Of a stretch of DNA of 64,000 nucleotides, positions 38,477-48,434 are shown piece after piece. Origin of the DNA: Flavobacterium sp. 140616W15. GTDB taxonomy: Bacteria > Bacteroidota > Bacteroidia > Flavobacteriales > Flavobacteriaceae. The notes under the pieces were generated by a model. The model had not been told where the DNA came from. It ran no database searches and was given only the letters and a program-made list of their open reading frames with translations. Every line of letters starts with the position of its first letter. The stretch's first letter is position 1. Both the position numbers and the translations under genes were made by a program. The DNA lies in contig NZ_CP033068.1 in assembly GCF_003668995.1 (NCBI RefSeq), forward strand, positions 186,001-250,000, written 5' to 3'.

Positions 38477-39862
38477 CTAACCCTGTATTTTTGCCAGAGT
38501 TGTTTCTTGAGATAAGCTTTTAATCTTATTCGGATTTGTTAATTTAAATTCATTTAAATCTATACTAAAAACTTTTGCAGAAGGAATTTTAGAGTAACTA
38601 TTGTCAATACGTCCACCCAAAATATATAATTTATTATCGTTATAATACATGGCTGAATATTTTATAGGAAGGTTGATTTCGTATTCTTTTAATAGCTTTG
38701 ATTTTAGATTGTAAGTATACATTTTTTCATCCTCAAAAAAATAAATAATATCGTCATTGTAAGCAATAGCAGGTCTTTCTAATCCTGAAAATAGTTCCCC
38801 CTCAGTTTGCCATTTTTCTGATACTAAATCAAAGGTTTCTATTTTAGATATTGGTTTTCCGTTATTTCCGCCAATAAGGTAAATTGTATCGTCTATCAGT
38901 ATTCCGGTAGTTTCTTCTGCCGTTGGCATGCTCGTAAGTTCATACCAATATCCTGAAGTAATATTGTACAAATGCACTTTATCTGTAAAATCTTTTACAC
39001 CACTTTCAGTTGCTTTTATAGAACCTCCCATTACAACAATATTATCTTTATAAGTAAAAGAAGCAAAATCAGCAGCCTGATGTGGATTTGTTTTGTCGAC
39101 TTTAATGCTGCGTTTTTTAAGATCTAAAACTTCAATTTGATCTTGTAGATATTCCCAGCTGCTTACTTCATTTACGAACATTTTTTTCCTCCCAAAATAT
39201 AAATCAAATTGTTGTAGAAATGAATGTTATGATACGCCCTAACCTGTAGTTTTAAATCTGGAAATTCCCAAGAGTTGGTTTTGATATCGTAAATAGAAAG
39301 GTACTTCTTATAATGTCGTTTAGTTGCCCATTTTCCTTCATAAAAAAAGTCCTGAAAGGTAGGGGCGGCTATTTTTGCTCGCACTTTAGCCATGTGATCG
39401 ATTTCAGGATAAGCATCACCGCCACTAATATAAATTTTATCGTTTTTTAAAAAAGATCCAAATGAATATACAGGATGTTTTAAAGACGTTATTTCTGTAA
39501 AAGCAAGTTTTGTTTTTAATTTAGGATTGGTGGCAATTGTAACACCTAATAAATTTTGTACCTCTTCTTCAAGAAAAACTTTATAATTATTTTTTATCAG
39601 GTAGCTTAAAGAAACTTTTTTAGTGATGTAGCCAATATGAGAAAATTCTAATGTCTCATCGTTTTTAAATTCAGGAAGAAGATTCAAAGAGAATTTACCG
39701 TTTTCATCGGTTATAGTTCCAACTTTACTAGACAATGCAAATACATTAGTGTTTTCAACTGGAAGATTGTCTTTTGAGAAATTACATTGCCTTTTGTATT
39801 TTGAGCAATAAATACTGCAGGAAAAAGAATGAAAATAAAAATTAATTTTCTCAAGGAATCAT
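38477..39862 (-). CDS. Kelch-repeat protein with N-terminal CarboxypepD_reg-like domain, frameshifted in this sequence
   Basis: About 460 aa after repair. A signal peptide (LRKLIFIFILFPAVFIAQ) is followed by a carboxypeptidase-regulatory-like domain (GNVISQKDNLPV ... SSKVGTITDENGKFSL ... FSHIGYITKKVSL, about 20-105), then Kelch beta-propeller blades with repeated YILGG/YISGGD motifs to the C-terminus. It is probably periplasmic or on the cell surface. Breaks are at T7 (39181-39187; eight expected) and T4 (39772-39775; five expected). The start is uncertain: an ATG at 39862 runs out of frame after CCTTG, which one more T would repair (a possible third loss), or a TTG at 39854 is used. Such Kelch proteins are of unknown role. 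Confidence 0.75.
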
Positions 39863-40095
39863 TATTTTAATTGATTATTCATTCTTTAAAAGTAAGAATA
39901 TTTTTCAATAAAAATAATTGAATTAATATAGAATGATTATATTTTATGCGGAATTTGTTAATTTGAATATAAAGAGTTGTTAAAAATTAGCAATTTTTAG
40001 TTTAAAAAATTAAATTAGCTTTTTAAGTAATTTAGATTGATGTTTTGGTTTTTTCAATAAATCAAATTAGAATCTGCGAATGTAATTTGAGTAGC

Positions 40096-41288
40096 ATGAA
40101 AAGTTTTGGACTAGTATTAGCGTTGTTTTTTTTTAGTTTTGGTGTTTTTTCGCAAGAAAAATATATCAAGCACAAAATTACTAAAGGAGAGAATGTTAGT
40201 GTAATAGCAAAAAAATATAATGTTAAAGTTAAAGAAATTCTTGATTTAAATCCTAAGGCAAGCCAGTTATTGAAACTGAATTCAATCTTGCTAATACCAA
40301 ATTCAAAGAAAACGATTGCTAATAAAACAAAAAAGACCAAAGAAGTAATTGCAAGTAATGTAACAAATAGTCTTCAAGAAACTACTACACATGAAATTTT
40401 AGCAAAAGAAACATTGTATGGAATTTCAAAGCAATACCAACTTACAGTTGAAGATCTTAAAAAGCCAATCCAAAATTAGAAAGCGAAGGACTTAAAATAG
40501 GACAGCAAATTCTAATTCCAGGAAATGCTAAGCCAATTATAAAAGCCAATTCTCAAGAAGAAATAGCTTCATTAGAGAATGTATCAATTACTACAACTCA
40601 GCCAGAGATAATTGAAAAAACGGCAGAAGCTGAAATTGTACGGAAGGTTTTGCCTAAAGAAACTAAATATGCAATTGCTAAACAATACGGACTTACAGTT
40701 GCTGAATTAGAAAAACAAAATCCATTTATAAAAAAGAGATTACCAGTAGGTTCAGTTTTAAAAATTAATCCTTCAGGAACTTACGTTGAGAATAATGTAC
40801 AAGAAGAAGCTAAAACTTCAATTGATAATACCGCTACTGCAGTAGCAACAGGAGTTGTAAAAGATACTGCTACAACAACTGAAGGAAGATTTACTCATAA
40901 CTCAGACTTATTAAACCAACTGGTTTTAAATGCAACCGAAAATGTAGGAGTTCGTTATCGCTCAGGTGGTACAACTAGATCAGGTTTTGATTGTTCGGGT
41001 TTAATGGTTACAACATTTGGTAGTTTTGATATTAAGTTACCTAGAAGTTCTATTGAACAATCTCGTATTGGAGTTAAAATTGCTTCAGAAGAGGCAAAAA
41101 AAGGAGATCTAATCTTCTTTAAAACAAATGGAAGACGTCAGATAAATCATGTTGGAATGGTAATAGAAGCCAACGATGGTGAAATTAAATTTATTCATTC
41201 ATCGGTACATCGTGGTGTTATTGTGTCTTCGACAAAAGAGGCATATTACGAAAGAAACTTTACTCAAGTTAATCGTATTTTAGAATAA
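40096..41288 (+). CDS. LysM-NlpC/P60 peptidoglycan endopeptidase, frameshifted in this sequence
   Basis: 397 aa after repair. A signal peptide (MKSFGLVLALFFFSFGVFSQ) precedes LysM repeats: one at about 23-67 (HKITKGENVSVIAKKYNVKVKEILDLNP), a second at about 100-148 (TLYGISKQYQLTVEDLKKANP) and a third at about 187-225 (YAIAKQYGLTVAELEKQNP). The C-terminal NlpC/P60 domain (about 270-397) has its catalytic Cys in RSGFDCSGL (about C300) and His in INHVGMV (about H352). It should bind peptidoglycan and cut stem peptides. The break is at A5 (40459-40463; six expected). An ATG at 40045 would add 17 residues before the signal peptide and is less likely. Confidence 0.88.
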
Positions 41289-41332
41289 AATATTTACTGA
41301 AGATATTGCCTTAACTACTCATTTTAGAATAG

Positions 41333-41698
41333 CTATTTTTTTATTTTTTCTAAATTTTCTTTAACTCGAAAATTTACAATCTTAGTTATTAAATCCAAAG
41401 GCATTGGTTTGTTTATTGGGAATTGAATTGAACCTTTTCCTTTTTTATAAGTAGATAGTTCATGCTTGAACGCTTCATTTCCAGAAGGCATTGCATAAAA
41501 ACCGATATGATTTTTGAAAGCAGCAAAATGGACTAAATTTCCATTAAGAGTAAAAGTAGGAATAGCATAACTTATTTTTTCTTCGGCAGTAGGAGCCACT
41601 TTTTTTATTGTTTGGCGGACTTGTTCCAGTATTTCCTGAATCTCAGTTGGAAAGCTAGCTATATATTCATCAATGGTTTTAGGCTTAGAGCTCATCAT
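41333..41698 (-). CDS. DUF1801 family protein (iron-chaperone-like fold)
   Basis: 121 aa. TIDEYIASFPTEIQEILEQVRQTIKKVAP and the following YAIPTFTLNGNLVHFAAFKNHIGFYAMPSG are typical of DUF1801/YdhG proteins, whose fold is related to frataxin-like and iron-chaperone candidates. No enzyme activity is established. It is a soluble cytoplasmic protein with no signal sequence. It is convergent with the NlpC gene and co-oriented with the serine hydrolase gene upstream. Confidence 0.8.
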   Translation of the reverse strand: MMSSKPKTIDEYIASFPTEIQEILEQVRQTIKKVAPTAEEKISYAIPTFTLNGNLVHFAAFKNHIGFYAMPSGNEAFKHELSTYKKGKGSIQFPINKPMPLDLITKIVNFRVKENLEKIKK

Positions 41699-41769
41699 AG
41701 TTGTGGTTTTATAAAAGAAAACTGCAATTTAGAAAAATTACAGTTGTTCTAATAAGTTTGTTAAAATCG

Positions 41770-43241
41770 TTATTTTGATATTTCTTCTAATACTTTTTTC
41801 GCATTTTCATTTTTTGGATCAAACTGTAATGACTTTTTATAGTTTATAATGGCAAGTTTTTTATCTCCATCTTTTAAATAAGCTTCACCTAAGCTATCGT
41901 ATACATTTCCAGATTTAGGAAAAGTATCTGCATTTATTTTAAAAACAGCTATAGCTTCTTTGGTTTTTCCTGATTGTAATAATTGATATCCAGCACTGTT
42001 CATTTCGTTTTCCTTGATAGCATATTCATCAGATTTGTTGAGTTCTTTTAGTTTTGCTAAGCCAGCTTCTAGTCCTTGGGATTTAATAATATCTAAAAAA
42101 ACATATGCACTAGATTTCTTAGGCATATCATATGGTTTGTCATATAAAATAGCTCTTATTGCACGACACATCTCATTAAGACTTGCTCCACCGGTATTAT
42201 TTAATAAAACTATCAGATCTTTAGATAAAGGAATTCGGGTGATTAATGTATTGAAACCATTTATGCCTCCACCATGTTCGACAATTTGTACTTTTTCGTC
42301 TGATTCTCCAATGTTGACATCTTCAATAGACCAGCCGTATCCATAATAAGATGGCGGTCCAGCAGGAATGTATTTGCCAAATAATAAATCTCTGTATTTA
42401 GCTGATAGTAGTTTTTCAGAATAAAGAGCTTGATCCCATAAGTATAGATCTTCTACAGTCGAATATAGAGAACCAGCTGCGTAAGGAAGAGACATATCTA
42501 TATAACGTGAGTTTACATAGGCTTTTCCGTTTCTTTCATATCCAGTAGCTCTATTTTCTATAATGTCACTATGATGGTCGTATCCGGAATTAATCATCTT
42601 AAGTGGAGTGAAAATGTTTTCTTGCAGGTATTGCTCATAAGTTTTTCCTGTAACTTTTTCTATGATGTAACCCAATACAAAATAACCAGAGTTGCTATAA
42701 GCAAATTTTTCTCCAGGTTTGAATTGAAGTGGTAAATCAGCAAATGTCTTTATAAAAACTTCTGGCGTATATGGATTTCTGCTAATATCTGGAAAAAATT
42801 AGGAAATGAAGTGTAATTAGGTATTCCCGCTGTGTGTGTTAGTAATTGATGAATGGTTATTTTGTCGCCATTAGTTTTAGAGTAATCAGGAAGATAAGTA
42901 AATATTGGAACATCTAGTTTAAGTTTTCCTTGTTCCACTAGTTGGAGTATTGCTAGGGCAGTAAATTGTTTAGTAATAGAGCCTAATCTGAATTTTGTAT
43001 TAGGCTGGTTGGGGATTTTCCATTCCATATTGGCTAATCCAAAGCCTTTTTTATAAATAATCTGACCATTTTCTGTTACAAGGGCAGTACCTGTAAACTG
43101 ATCGTATTTTGAATATAAGCTTAGTAGTTCATTTATTTTGTCGGCCTTGGTTTGTGCAATACTTGTGTTTGTTAAGATTAACTGAAAAAGAACACTGAAA
43201 ATAAGCACTTTAAATAAAGAGTGATTTGATTTTTTTTTCAT
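41770..43241 (-). CDS. Beta-lactamase-class serine hydrolase with C-terminal TPR, frameshifted in this sequence
   Basis: 490 aa after repair. A signal peptide (about 1-30) precedes a class C/penicillin-binding-like domain with the nucleophile S88 in SITK (88-91), a YSN motif (in AYSNSGYFVLG) and HGGG (EHGGGINGF) in place of KTG. The C-terminus (about 410-490) holds TPR-like helices (AIAVFKINADTFPKSGNVYDSLGEAYLKDG). It is a periplasmic serine hydrolase/esterase of unknown substrate; such proteins are not usually resistance beta-lactamases. The break lies at 42791-42792 where TTTTTTCC should be TTTTTTCCC, giving FFPDISRNPYTPE; the second part reopens from 42770 downwards. Probably a sequence error. 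Confidence 0.82.
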
Positions 43242-43333
43242 GATGATTGATGATTTTTGGTTACTATATTTTAAGTATATATTAGTAATAGACGATTAAA
43301 ATTTAATATAGTTACTAAAAATCAAAAATTTAC

Positions 43334-44434
43334 TTAAGAAAAAGCGATAATTGTAGATGTAGTAGTAACTCTAAGCGATAAGTTATGACTAATCATGTAT
43401 GCTATTATTTTTATAGATTGTAAAATAGAAGTTTTGTTAGTATTTATAGCTATACTATGATTACAATAAGGCTCATATTTTTTTTGCTCACTAATTGAGA
43501 ATAAACCGACTGTAGGAGTTTGTACAGAACTTGCTAAGTGCATGATCCCAGAATCAGCTCCAATGAAAGCCTCAGTATTTGCAATTAATGCACCAATTTG
43601 ACGAATATCTTTACTGTAAAAATGAGTGGCTTTAAAGTCTATTTGTGAGACATTTTCGATAGGTAAAATTTCAATAATATTATGATTGGGATATTGAGTT
43701 TTTAGTTTTTTGTAAAATTTCCCCCACCAAGATTTCGAATGGCATTTATCGCCAGTGGCATAGGTATAAATGCAAATTGTCTTTTTGTCATTATCGATCA
43801 AGTTTTCTAATATTTTTTTACCTTCAGTGATTTCAGAATTACTTAATCTAAGGTTTAACGCTGAAATAGGAGTATCACTAGGAATAAAACCTATTTCATT
43901 TAAAAAACTTCTAAAATTATATACAGGGTATTTTGCAATATGATCATAATCATTGTATTTTAATTGAATGTCTTCAGTAGTAGGATCTCCAAAGAATTTG
44001 AATTTTGAATTTGAAAATTTTACTGAAAGTCTTCCAGAGGATGAATTTTTATCTACATTAATTGCAATGTCATAATGTTGTTGTCGAAGTGATATCCAGA
44101 CTTTAATGTATTGAAGTAAGCTCTTAAAAGGCTTTTTAGGTAGTTGGATTATTGTATCGACATTATCATAGTTTTCGAATAGAATAGGAGCCAGGCTTCC
44201 TTTTACAAATAGATCTATTTTGCATCCTGGAAATGTATTTATAACTTCTTCTAATAACGGGGTAATTAATAATAAGTTTCCTAATCGAGCATTAGGTCTG
44301 GAAATTAAGACTCTTTTAATATCGGGTTTAATTATTAAATCACTTTTTTTAGAGGGTTTCGTATAGCTAATGTTTTTGGTTAAACGATGCATCAAATTAC
44401 GTCTTACTATATTTATACTTTTTATTATTTTCAT
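43334..44434 (-). CDS. Glycosyltransferase family 9 (heptosyltransferase-like)
   Basis: 366 aa. Sequence features of GT9 (ADP-heptose:LPS heptosyltransferase) are seen: an N-terminal VLISRPNARLGNLLLITPLLEEV (about 47-69), DIAINVDKNSSSG in the middle and LIANTEAFIGADSGIMHLASSVQTPTVGLF (about 284-313) at the nucleotide-sugar site. It should build the lipooligosaccharide core or another surface glycan in the cytoplasm. The last 30 residues are poorly conserved-looking. It is a single gene facing away from the APC permease, with no other LPS genes near. Its sugar donor is not known. Confidence 0.8.
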   Translation of the reverse strand: MKIIKSINIVRRNLMHRLTKNISYTKPSKKSDLIIKPDIKRVLISRPNARLGNLLLITPLLEEVINTFPGCKIDLFVKGSLAPILFENYDNVDTIIQLPKKPFKSLLQYIKVWISLRQQHYDIAINVDKNSSSGRLSVKFSNSKFKFFGDPTTEDIQLKYNDYDHIAKYPVYNFRSFLNEIGFIPSDTPISALNLRLSNSEITEGKKILENLIDNDKKTICIYTYATGDKCHSKSWWGKFYKKLKTQYPNHNIIEILPIENVSQIDFKATHFYSKDIRQIGALIANTEAFIGADSGIMHLASSVQTPTVGLFSISEQKKYEPYCNHSIAINTNKTSILQSIKIIAYMISHNLSLRVTTTSTIIAFS

Positions 44435-44911
44435 AGTGCAAAGGTTATTTGTTAGACTCGGTTTTATTAAAAGAATAAATGATTAACTCAAAAATTAGCA
44501 GTGATAAACTATAAATGAATAAGACTTTTTTTATAATTAGTATTGTAAAATGATTTAATTAATCATTTAGTAAAGCGCTTAATGTAAAGTTAATTTGTTC
44601 ATTTATAGGATGATTACATAATTTTATTTTTTTCTTATATGATTAAACGAAATTATTTTTTTAAAATAATTGGAGGTAAAGTATTAGTTATCTTGTGATT
44701 AAGTTTTTGTATGCTGAGAATAATAGAGAAATAGGTTATTCTTCGATTTTTATATTTTGTATTGTAAATAAAAAAAAGCTTAGGTTTTGCTTAGCTTGAT
44801 GATGATTATAAAACCAAAGATTATAACTGCCATATAATCTAAAAATCAAGAGTCTAAAAACTAAAATTTCCAAAAAAAGTATATCTTTAACCAACCAAAA
44901 AACCAAAATAT
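44435..44911. other. Divergent intergenic region, GT9 and APC permease
   Basis: 477 bp, strongly AT-rich with no supported gene. TATCTTTA near 44881-44888 is one base away from the TAnnTTTG -7 box and lies 24 bp before the permease ATG at 44912. Nothing else is clear. Confidence 0.4.
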
Positions 44912-46321
44912 ATGCAAGAAAACAAACCAGAAGATTTTAAAAGAGAACTCGGATTATTAGATGGAACCATGCTCGTGGTAGGATCTATGATTGGTTCAGG
45001 AATATTTATTGTGAGTGCTGATATTGCGCGACAAGTAGGATCTGCTGGTTGGTTAACCTTAATATGGTTGATCTCAGGGTTGATTACTGTTATTGCAGCA
45101 GTGAGTTATGGAGAGCTAAGTGCTATGTTCCCAAAAGCAGGTGGGCAGTATGTTTACTTAAAAGAGGCTTATAACAAATTAATAGCTTTTCTGTATGGGT
45201 GGAGCTTTTTTGCAGTTATCCAAACGGGTACAATTGCAGCTGTAGGTGTTGCTTTTGCGAAATTTGCAGCTTATATCTATGAACCTTTTAGTGATGAGAA
45301 TATTCTTTTTGAAATTGGTTCTTTTGATTTAAATGCGGCTCAATTGGTTTCTATCGTTACGATTGTTTTGTTAACGTATATTAATAGTCGAGGAGTTAGG
45401 AACAGTAAAATTCTTCAAACTGTCTTGACAATTATTAAAATTTTATCACTTTTAGGATTAATTGTTTTTGGATTAACGCTTGGGGCAAAAGCTTCTGTTT
45501 GGGATGCTAATTGGGTAGATGGTTGGTCTACAAGAGCTTTTGATGCAGATACTAAATCTTGGTTTCCAATAGGGGGAACAGCATTACTTACAGGTATTTC
45601 GGCTGCTATGGTTGGATCTTTGTTTTCTAGTGATGCTTGGAATGGAGTGACTTTTATTGCAGGAGAAATTAAAAATCCAAAACGGAATGTAGGTTTTAGT
45701 TTGTTTTTAGGAACTTTTATAGTTACAATTATCTATGTTTTGACAAATTTAATGTATTTAGCTGTTATTCCTTTTGACGAAATTGCTACGGCAAAATCAG
45801 ATAGAGTAGCTGTAGTGGCATCACAATATATTTTTGGTAATATCGGAACGTTAATTATTGCAATTATGATTATGATTTCGACTTTTGCTTGTAATAACGG
45901 CTTAATTATGGCTGGTGCGAGAGTGTATTATACAATGGCTAAGGATGGTTTGTTTTTTAAGAAAGCAGCTATTTTAAATGAATCTAGTGTTCCTGCTTGG
46001 GCTTTATGGGCACAATGTATTTGGGCTTCGGCTTTATGCCTGACAGGAAAGTATGGTGACTTACTTGATTTTGTGATTATCATTGTTTTAATATTTTACA
46101 TTCTAACGATATACGGAATATTTATTTTACGCAAGAAAATGCCAAATGCAGAGAGACCTTATAAAGCTTTTGGCTATCCATTCTTGCCTATTTTGTATAT
46201 TCTAGTAGCGTCAGCAATTTGTATTTGCTTGTTGCTTACCAAATTTTCTACATGTGGTTGGGGCGTTTTAATTATGCTAACAGGAATTCCAGTATATTAT
46301 TTGACGAAGCCGAAAGAATAA
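44912..46321 (+). CDS. APC family amino acid permease
   Basis: 469 aa with about twelve membrane segments. LLDGTMLVVGSMIGSGIFIVSADIARQVGS (about 15-44) is the conserved helix 1 of the LAT/APA branch of the APC superfamily; the helix 6 stretch FSSDAWNGVTFIAGEIKNPKRN (about 237-258) is also typical. This protein differs from the permease at 3982-5433 and belongs to the exchanger-like group. It converges on alanine dehydrogenase with a palindromic terminator between, so an amino acid uptake role linked to alanine use is possible but not shown. Confidence 0.85.
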   Translation: MQENKPEDFKRELGLLDGTMLVVGSMIGSGIFIVSADIARQVGSAGWLTLIWLISGLITVIAAVSYGELSAMFPKAGGQYVYLKEAYNKLIAFLYGWSFFAVIQTGTIAAVGVAFAKFAAYIYEPFSDENILFEIGSFDLNAAQLVSIVTIVLLTYINSRGVRNSKILQTVLTIIKILSLLGLIVFGLTLGAKASVWDANWVDGWSTRAFDADTKSWFPIGGTALLTGISAAMVGSLFSSDAWNGVTFIAGEIKNPKRNVGFSLFLGTFIVTIIYVLTNLMYLAVIPFDEIATAKSDRVAVVASQYIFGNIGTLIIAIMIMISTFACNNGLIMAGARVYYTMAKDGLFFKKAAILNESSVPAWALWAQCIWASALCLTGKYGDLLDFVIIIVLIFYILTIYGIFILRKKMPNAERPYKAFGYPFLPILYILVASAICICLLLTKFSTCGWGVLIMLTGIPVYYLTKPKE

Positions 46322-46406
46322 TTCAAGCTAACCGTAAAGGTTTTTTCAAGGAACATAAATTTTTATCTTAATAAAAACAGGGTATAACAATAACTACATA
46401 AAACAG

Positions 46407-46431
46407 AAAACCCGTCATATGACGGGTTTTC
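46407..46431. terminator. Bidirectional terminator between APC permease and ald
   Basis: AAAACCCGTCATATGACGGGTTTT is a perfect palindrome of 12-bp arms between two convergent genes. Confidence 0.88.
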
Positions 46432-46464
46432 TAGTGTAGTAAGCACTTATATAATGTTAGAAAC

Positions 46465-47583
46465 TTATACGTTTGCTAACACTAATTCTTCATTATAAGG
46501 AAGATTCCAAGCTTCGGCAACTCCTTTATAAAGAATTTTTCCATTTGCGATATTTAATCCTTTTCTTAATTCTTCATTTTCGTTACATGCTTTTTGCCAT
46601 CCTTTATTAGCTAATTGTAAAGCATAAGGAAGAGTAGCATTAGTTAAAGCAAGCGTAGATGTGTAAGGTACAGCACCAGGCATATTAGCCACACAGTAGT
46701 GTACGATATCATCAATAATAAAAGTTGGGTTTTCGTGAGTTGTAGGAGTACAAGTTTCGATACATCCACCTTGGTCAACAGCAACATCTACAACAACAGT
46801 TCCTGGACGCATTAATTTAAGCATATCACGAGTAACTAAGTGAGGTGCTTTTGCTCCTGGAATTAAAACAGCTCCAACTACTAAATCAGCATCAGCAATT
46901 GCTTTAGTGATATTATAATGGTTAGACATTTCTGTATTTACATTTGCAGGCATAATATCATCTAACTGACGTAGACGTGCTAAACTTACATCCATGATAG
47001 TAACTTGAGCTCCTAAACCAGCAGCCATTTTTGCAGCTTGAGTACCTACGATTCCACCACCAAGGACTAATACTTTAGCAGGAGGAACACCAGGAACACC
47101 TCCTAAAAGAATTCCTCTTCCTTTTAATGGCTTCTCAAGGTATTTTGCTCCTTGTTGGATAGACATACGTCCAGCAACTTCTGACATTGGAACTAATAAA
47201 GGTAAGCTACGATCTGTTTTTTCAACAGTTTCATAAGCTAAACATACAGCTCCTTTTTCGATCATAGCATGTGTTAACGGCTCTGATGAAGCAAAGTGAA
47301 AGTATGTAAATAATAATTGATCTTTTTTGATTAAGTCATATTCAGAAGCAATAGGCTCTTTTACTTTAATGATCATTTCAGCAATAGCATATACCTCTTC
47401 AATAGTTGCTAGAACCTGAGCTCCAGCCGCTGTGTACTCCTCATCGCTAAATCCACTTCCTAAACCTGCAGTTGCTTGAACATAAACAACATGCCCATGT
47501 TTTTTCATTTCAGAAGCACCAGCTGGTGTAACAGCTACACGGTTTTCGTTATTCTTGATTTCTTTTGGAACACCTATTATCAT
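46465..47583 (-). CDS. ald: Alanine dehydrogenase
   Basis: 372 aa, family length. It oxidatively deaminates L-alanine to pyruvate with NAD. The N-terminal GVPKEIKNNENRVAVTPAGA (about 3-22) and the NAD-binding VLGGGIVGTQAAKMAAGLGAQVT (about 169-191) are signatures; the catalytic His lies in the YFHFASSEPLTHAM segment (about 93-106). An Lrp/AsnC regulator is encoded divergently 201 bp away, as is common for ald. A -7 box is at 47620-47627, with a palindrome overlapping the -33 region. Confidence 0.95.
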   Translation of the reverse strand: MIIGVPKEIKNNENRVAVTPAGASEMKKHGHVVYVQATAGLGSGFSDEEYTAAGAQVLATIEEVYAIAEMIIKVKEPIASEYDLIKKDQLLFTYFHFASSEPLTHAMIEKGAVCLAYETVEKTDRSLPLLVPMSEVAGRMSIQQGAKYLEKPLKGRGILLGGVPGVPPAKVLVLGGGIVGTQAAKMAAGLGAQVTIMDVSLARLRQLDDIMPANVNTEMSNHYNITKAIADADLVVGAVLIPGAKAPHLVTRDMLKLMRPGTVVVDVAVDQGGCIETCTPTTHENPTFIIDDIVHYCVANMPGAVPYTSTLALTNATLPYALQLANKGWQKACNENEELRKGLNIANGKILYKGVAEAWNLPYNEELVLANV

Positions 47584-47619
47584 TATCTTAAGTTTTTTGT
47601 TTTTGTTAATTTTGTTTTA

Positions 47620-47627
47620 CAAAGCTA
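47620..47627 (-). promoter_or_regulatory. -7 box of the ald promoter
   Basis: Read on the minus strand this is TAGCTTTG, an exact TAnnTTTG match 37 bp before the ald ATG. Confidence 0.6.
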
Positions 47628-47634
47628 CATATAG

Positions 47635-47710
47635 AGAATATATTATTGATATTCTGATTATAATTAAGAAAATATTGTTTTTATTTAATATTTTTACAAA
47701 AAAATATTCT
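47635..47710. promoter_or_regulatory. Candidate Lrp-type operator array between ald and lrp-like gene
   Basis: AGAATAT and ATATTCT (47635-47655) form a palindrome of 7-bp arms with a 7-base centre over the likely -33 region of ald. Related half-sites AAAATATT...AATATTTT (47667-47692) and AATATTCT (47703-47710) follow towards the divergent regulator gene. The repeated sites are seen; protein binding is inferred from the Lrp-type neighbour. Confidence 0.45.
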
Positions 47711-47784
47711 TTTTAAGGAGCATTTAACGTCTGTAAAAAGAAAAAATGACTGATTATCAATAATTATTTGAAACGCTTTTTACT

Positions 47785-48246
47785 ATGCTTTTAGACGAAA
47801 CTGACAAAAAAATCCTACGCCTTTTACAAGAAGATGCGCGTCATACTTTAAAGGATATAGCAAATAAAATAAATTTGTCTCTTACGCCTGTTCATGATCG
47901 AGTGAAACGTCTTGAAAGAGAGGGAGTTATTGAGAAATATGTCTCTATTTTAAGTAAGAAAAAATTAGGGAATAATCTTACTGTTTACTGCCAGGTAACG
48001 CTTACAAAACAAACCTATGATACTTCGGAAGGATTTAATCAATCTATTTTGAATTTGCCCGAAGTTGTAGAATGTAATTATGTTTCAGGAAATTTTGATT
48101 ATATGCTTAAAATTATCATTCCTGATATGGAATCTTATCATCATTTTCATCAAAAGAAATTATCGATTTTACCTGAAGTTTCTTTAATCAATACAGTCTT
48201 TGTAATATCCGAAGTAAAAAGTACTACAGTCTTACCAATAATATAA
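47785..48246 (+). CDS. Lrp/AsnC family transcriptional regulator, likely alanine-responsive
   Basis: 153 aa. N-terminal winged helix-turn-helix (LDETDKKILRLLQEDARHTLKDIANKINLSLTPVHDRVKRLE, about 2-44) and C-terminal RAM effector domain with GNFDYMLKIIIPD (about 97-109). Lrp/AsnC proteins sense amino acids and bind DNA as dimers or octamers. It is divergent from ald; regulators in this position in other bacteria (AldR type) activate ald with alanine. That role is inferred. The intergenic palindromes support it. Confidence 0.88.
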   Translation: MLLDETDKKILRLLQEDARHTLKDIANKINLSLTPVHDRVKRLEREGVIEKYVSILSKKKLGNNLTVYCQVTLTKQTYDTSEGFNQSILNLPEVVECNYVSGNFDYMLKIIIPDMESYHHFHQKKLSILPEVSLINTVFVISEVKSTTVLPII

Positions 48247-48375
48247 TAGTTATTATCTAGTTAAGTTATTGTAATAAAAAATGAACCATGTAAATGGTTT
48301 GAGTTTTATACGGATCCTTAATACTTAGTTTACTTAAATCCATTAATTAATAGGTTAGGAGAATTATCTAAAAAA

Positions 48376-48408
48376 CAAAAAACCATCAAGAAATCTTGAT
48401 GGTTTTGA
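48376..48408 (-). terminator. Terminator after the GAPDH gene
   Basis: ACCATCAAG and CTTGATGGT form a stem around AAAT, with a T-rich tract on the minus strand (GGTTTTTTG). It lies 27 bp past the GAPDH stop and may serve the Lrp gene on the other strand too. Confidence 0.85.
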
Positions 48409-48434
48409 AAATATTGGTTTTGGTTGTTTGTATG

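Noticed and set aside
39172..39735. Two separate Kelch/CarboxypepD genes instead of one
   Set aside because: The propeller motif YILGGKK continues directly into MFVNEVSSWEYLQ once one base is added to the T7 run, so these are one gene with a frame break.
41770..43241. Two separate serine hydrolase genes, one lacking the nucleophile
   Set aside because: The first part carries SITK and the second HGGG and the TPR tail; the joined length matches the family and one added C restores the frame.
44740..44810. Terminator near AAAAAAAGCTTAGG...GCTTAGCTTG
   Set aside because: The two GCTTAG copies are direct, not inverted, so no hairpin forms.
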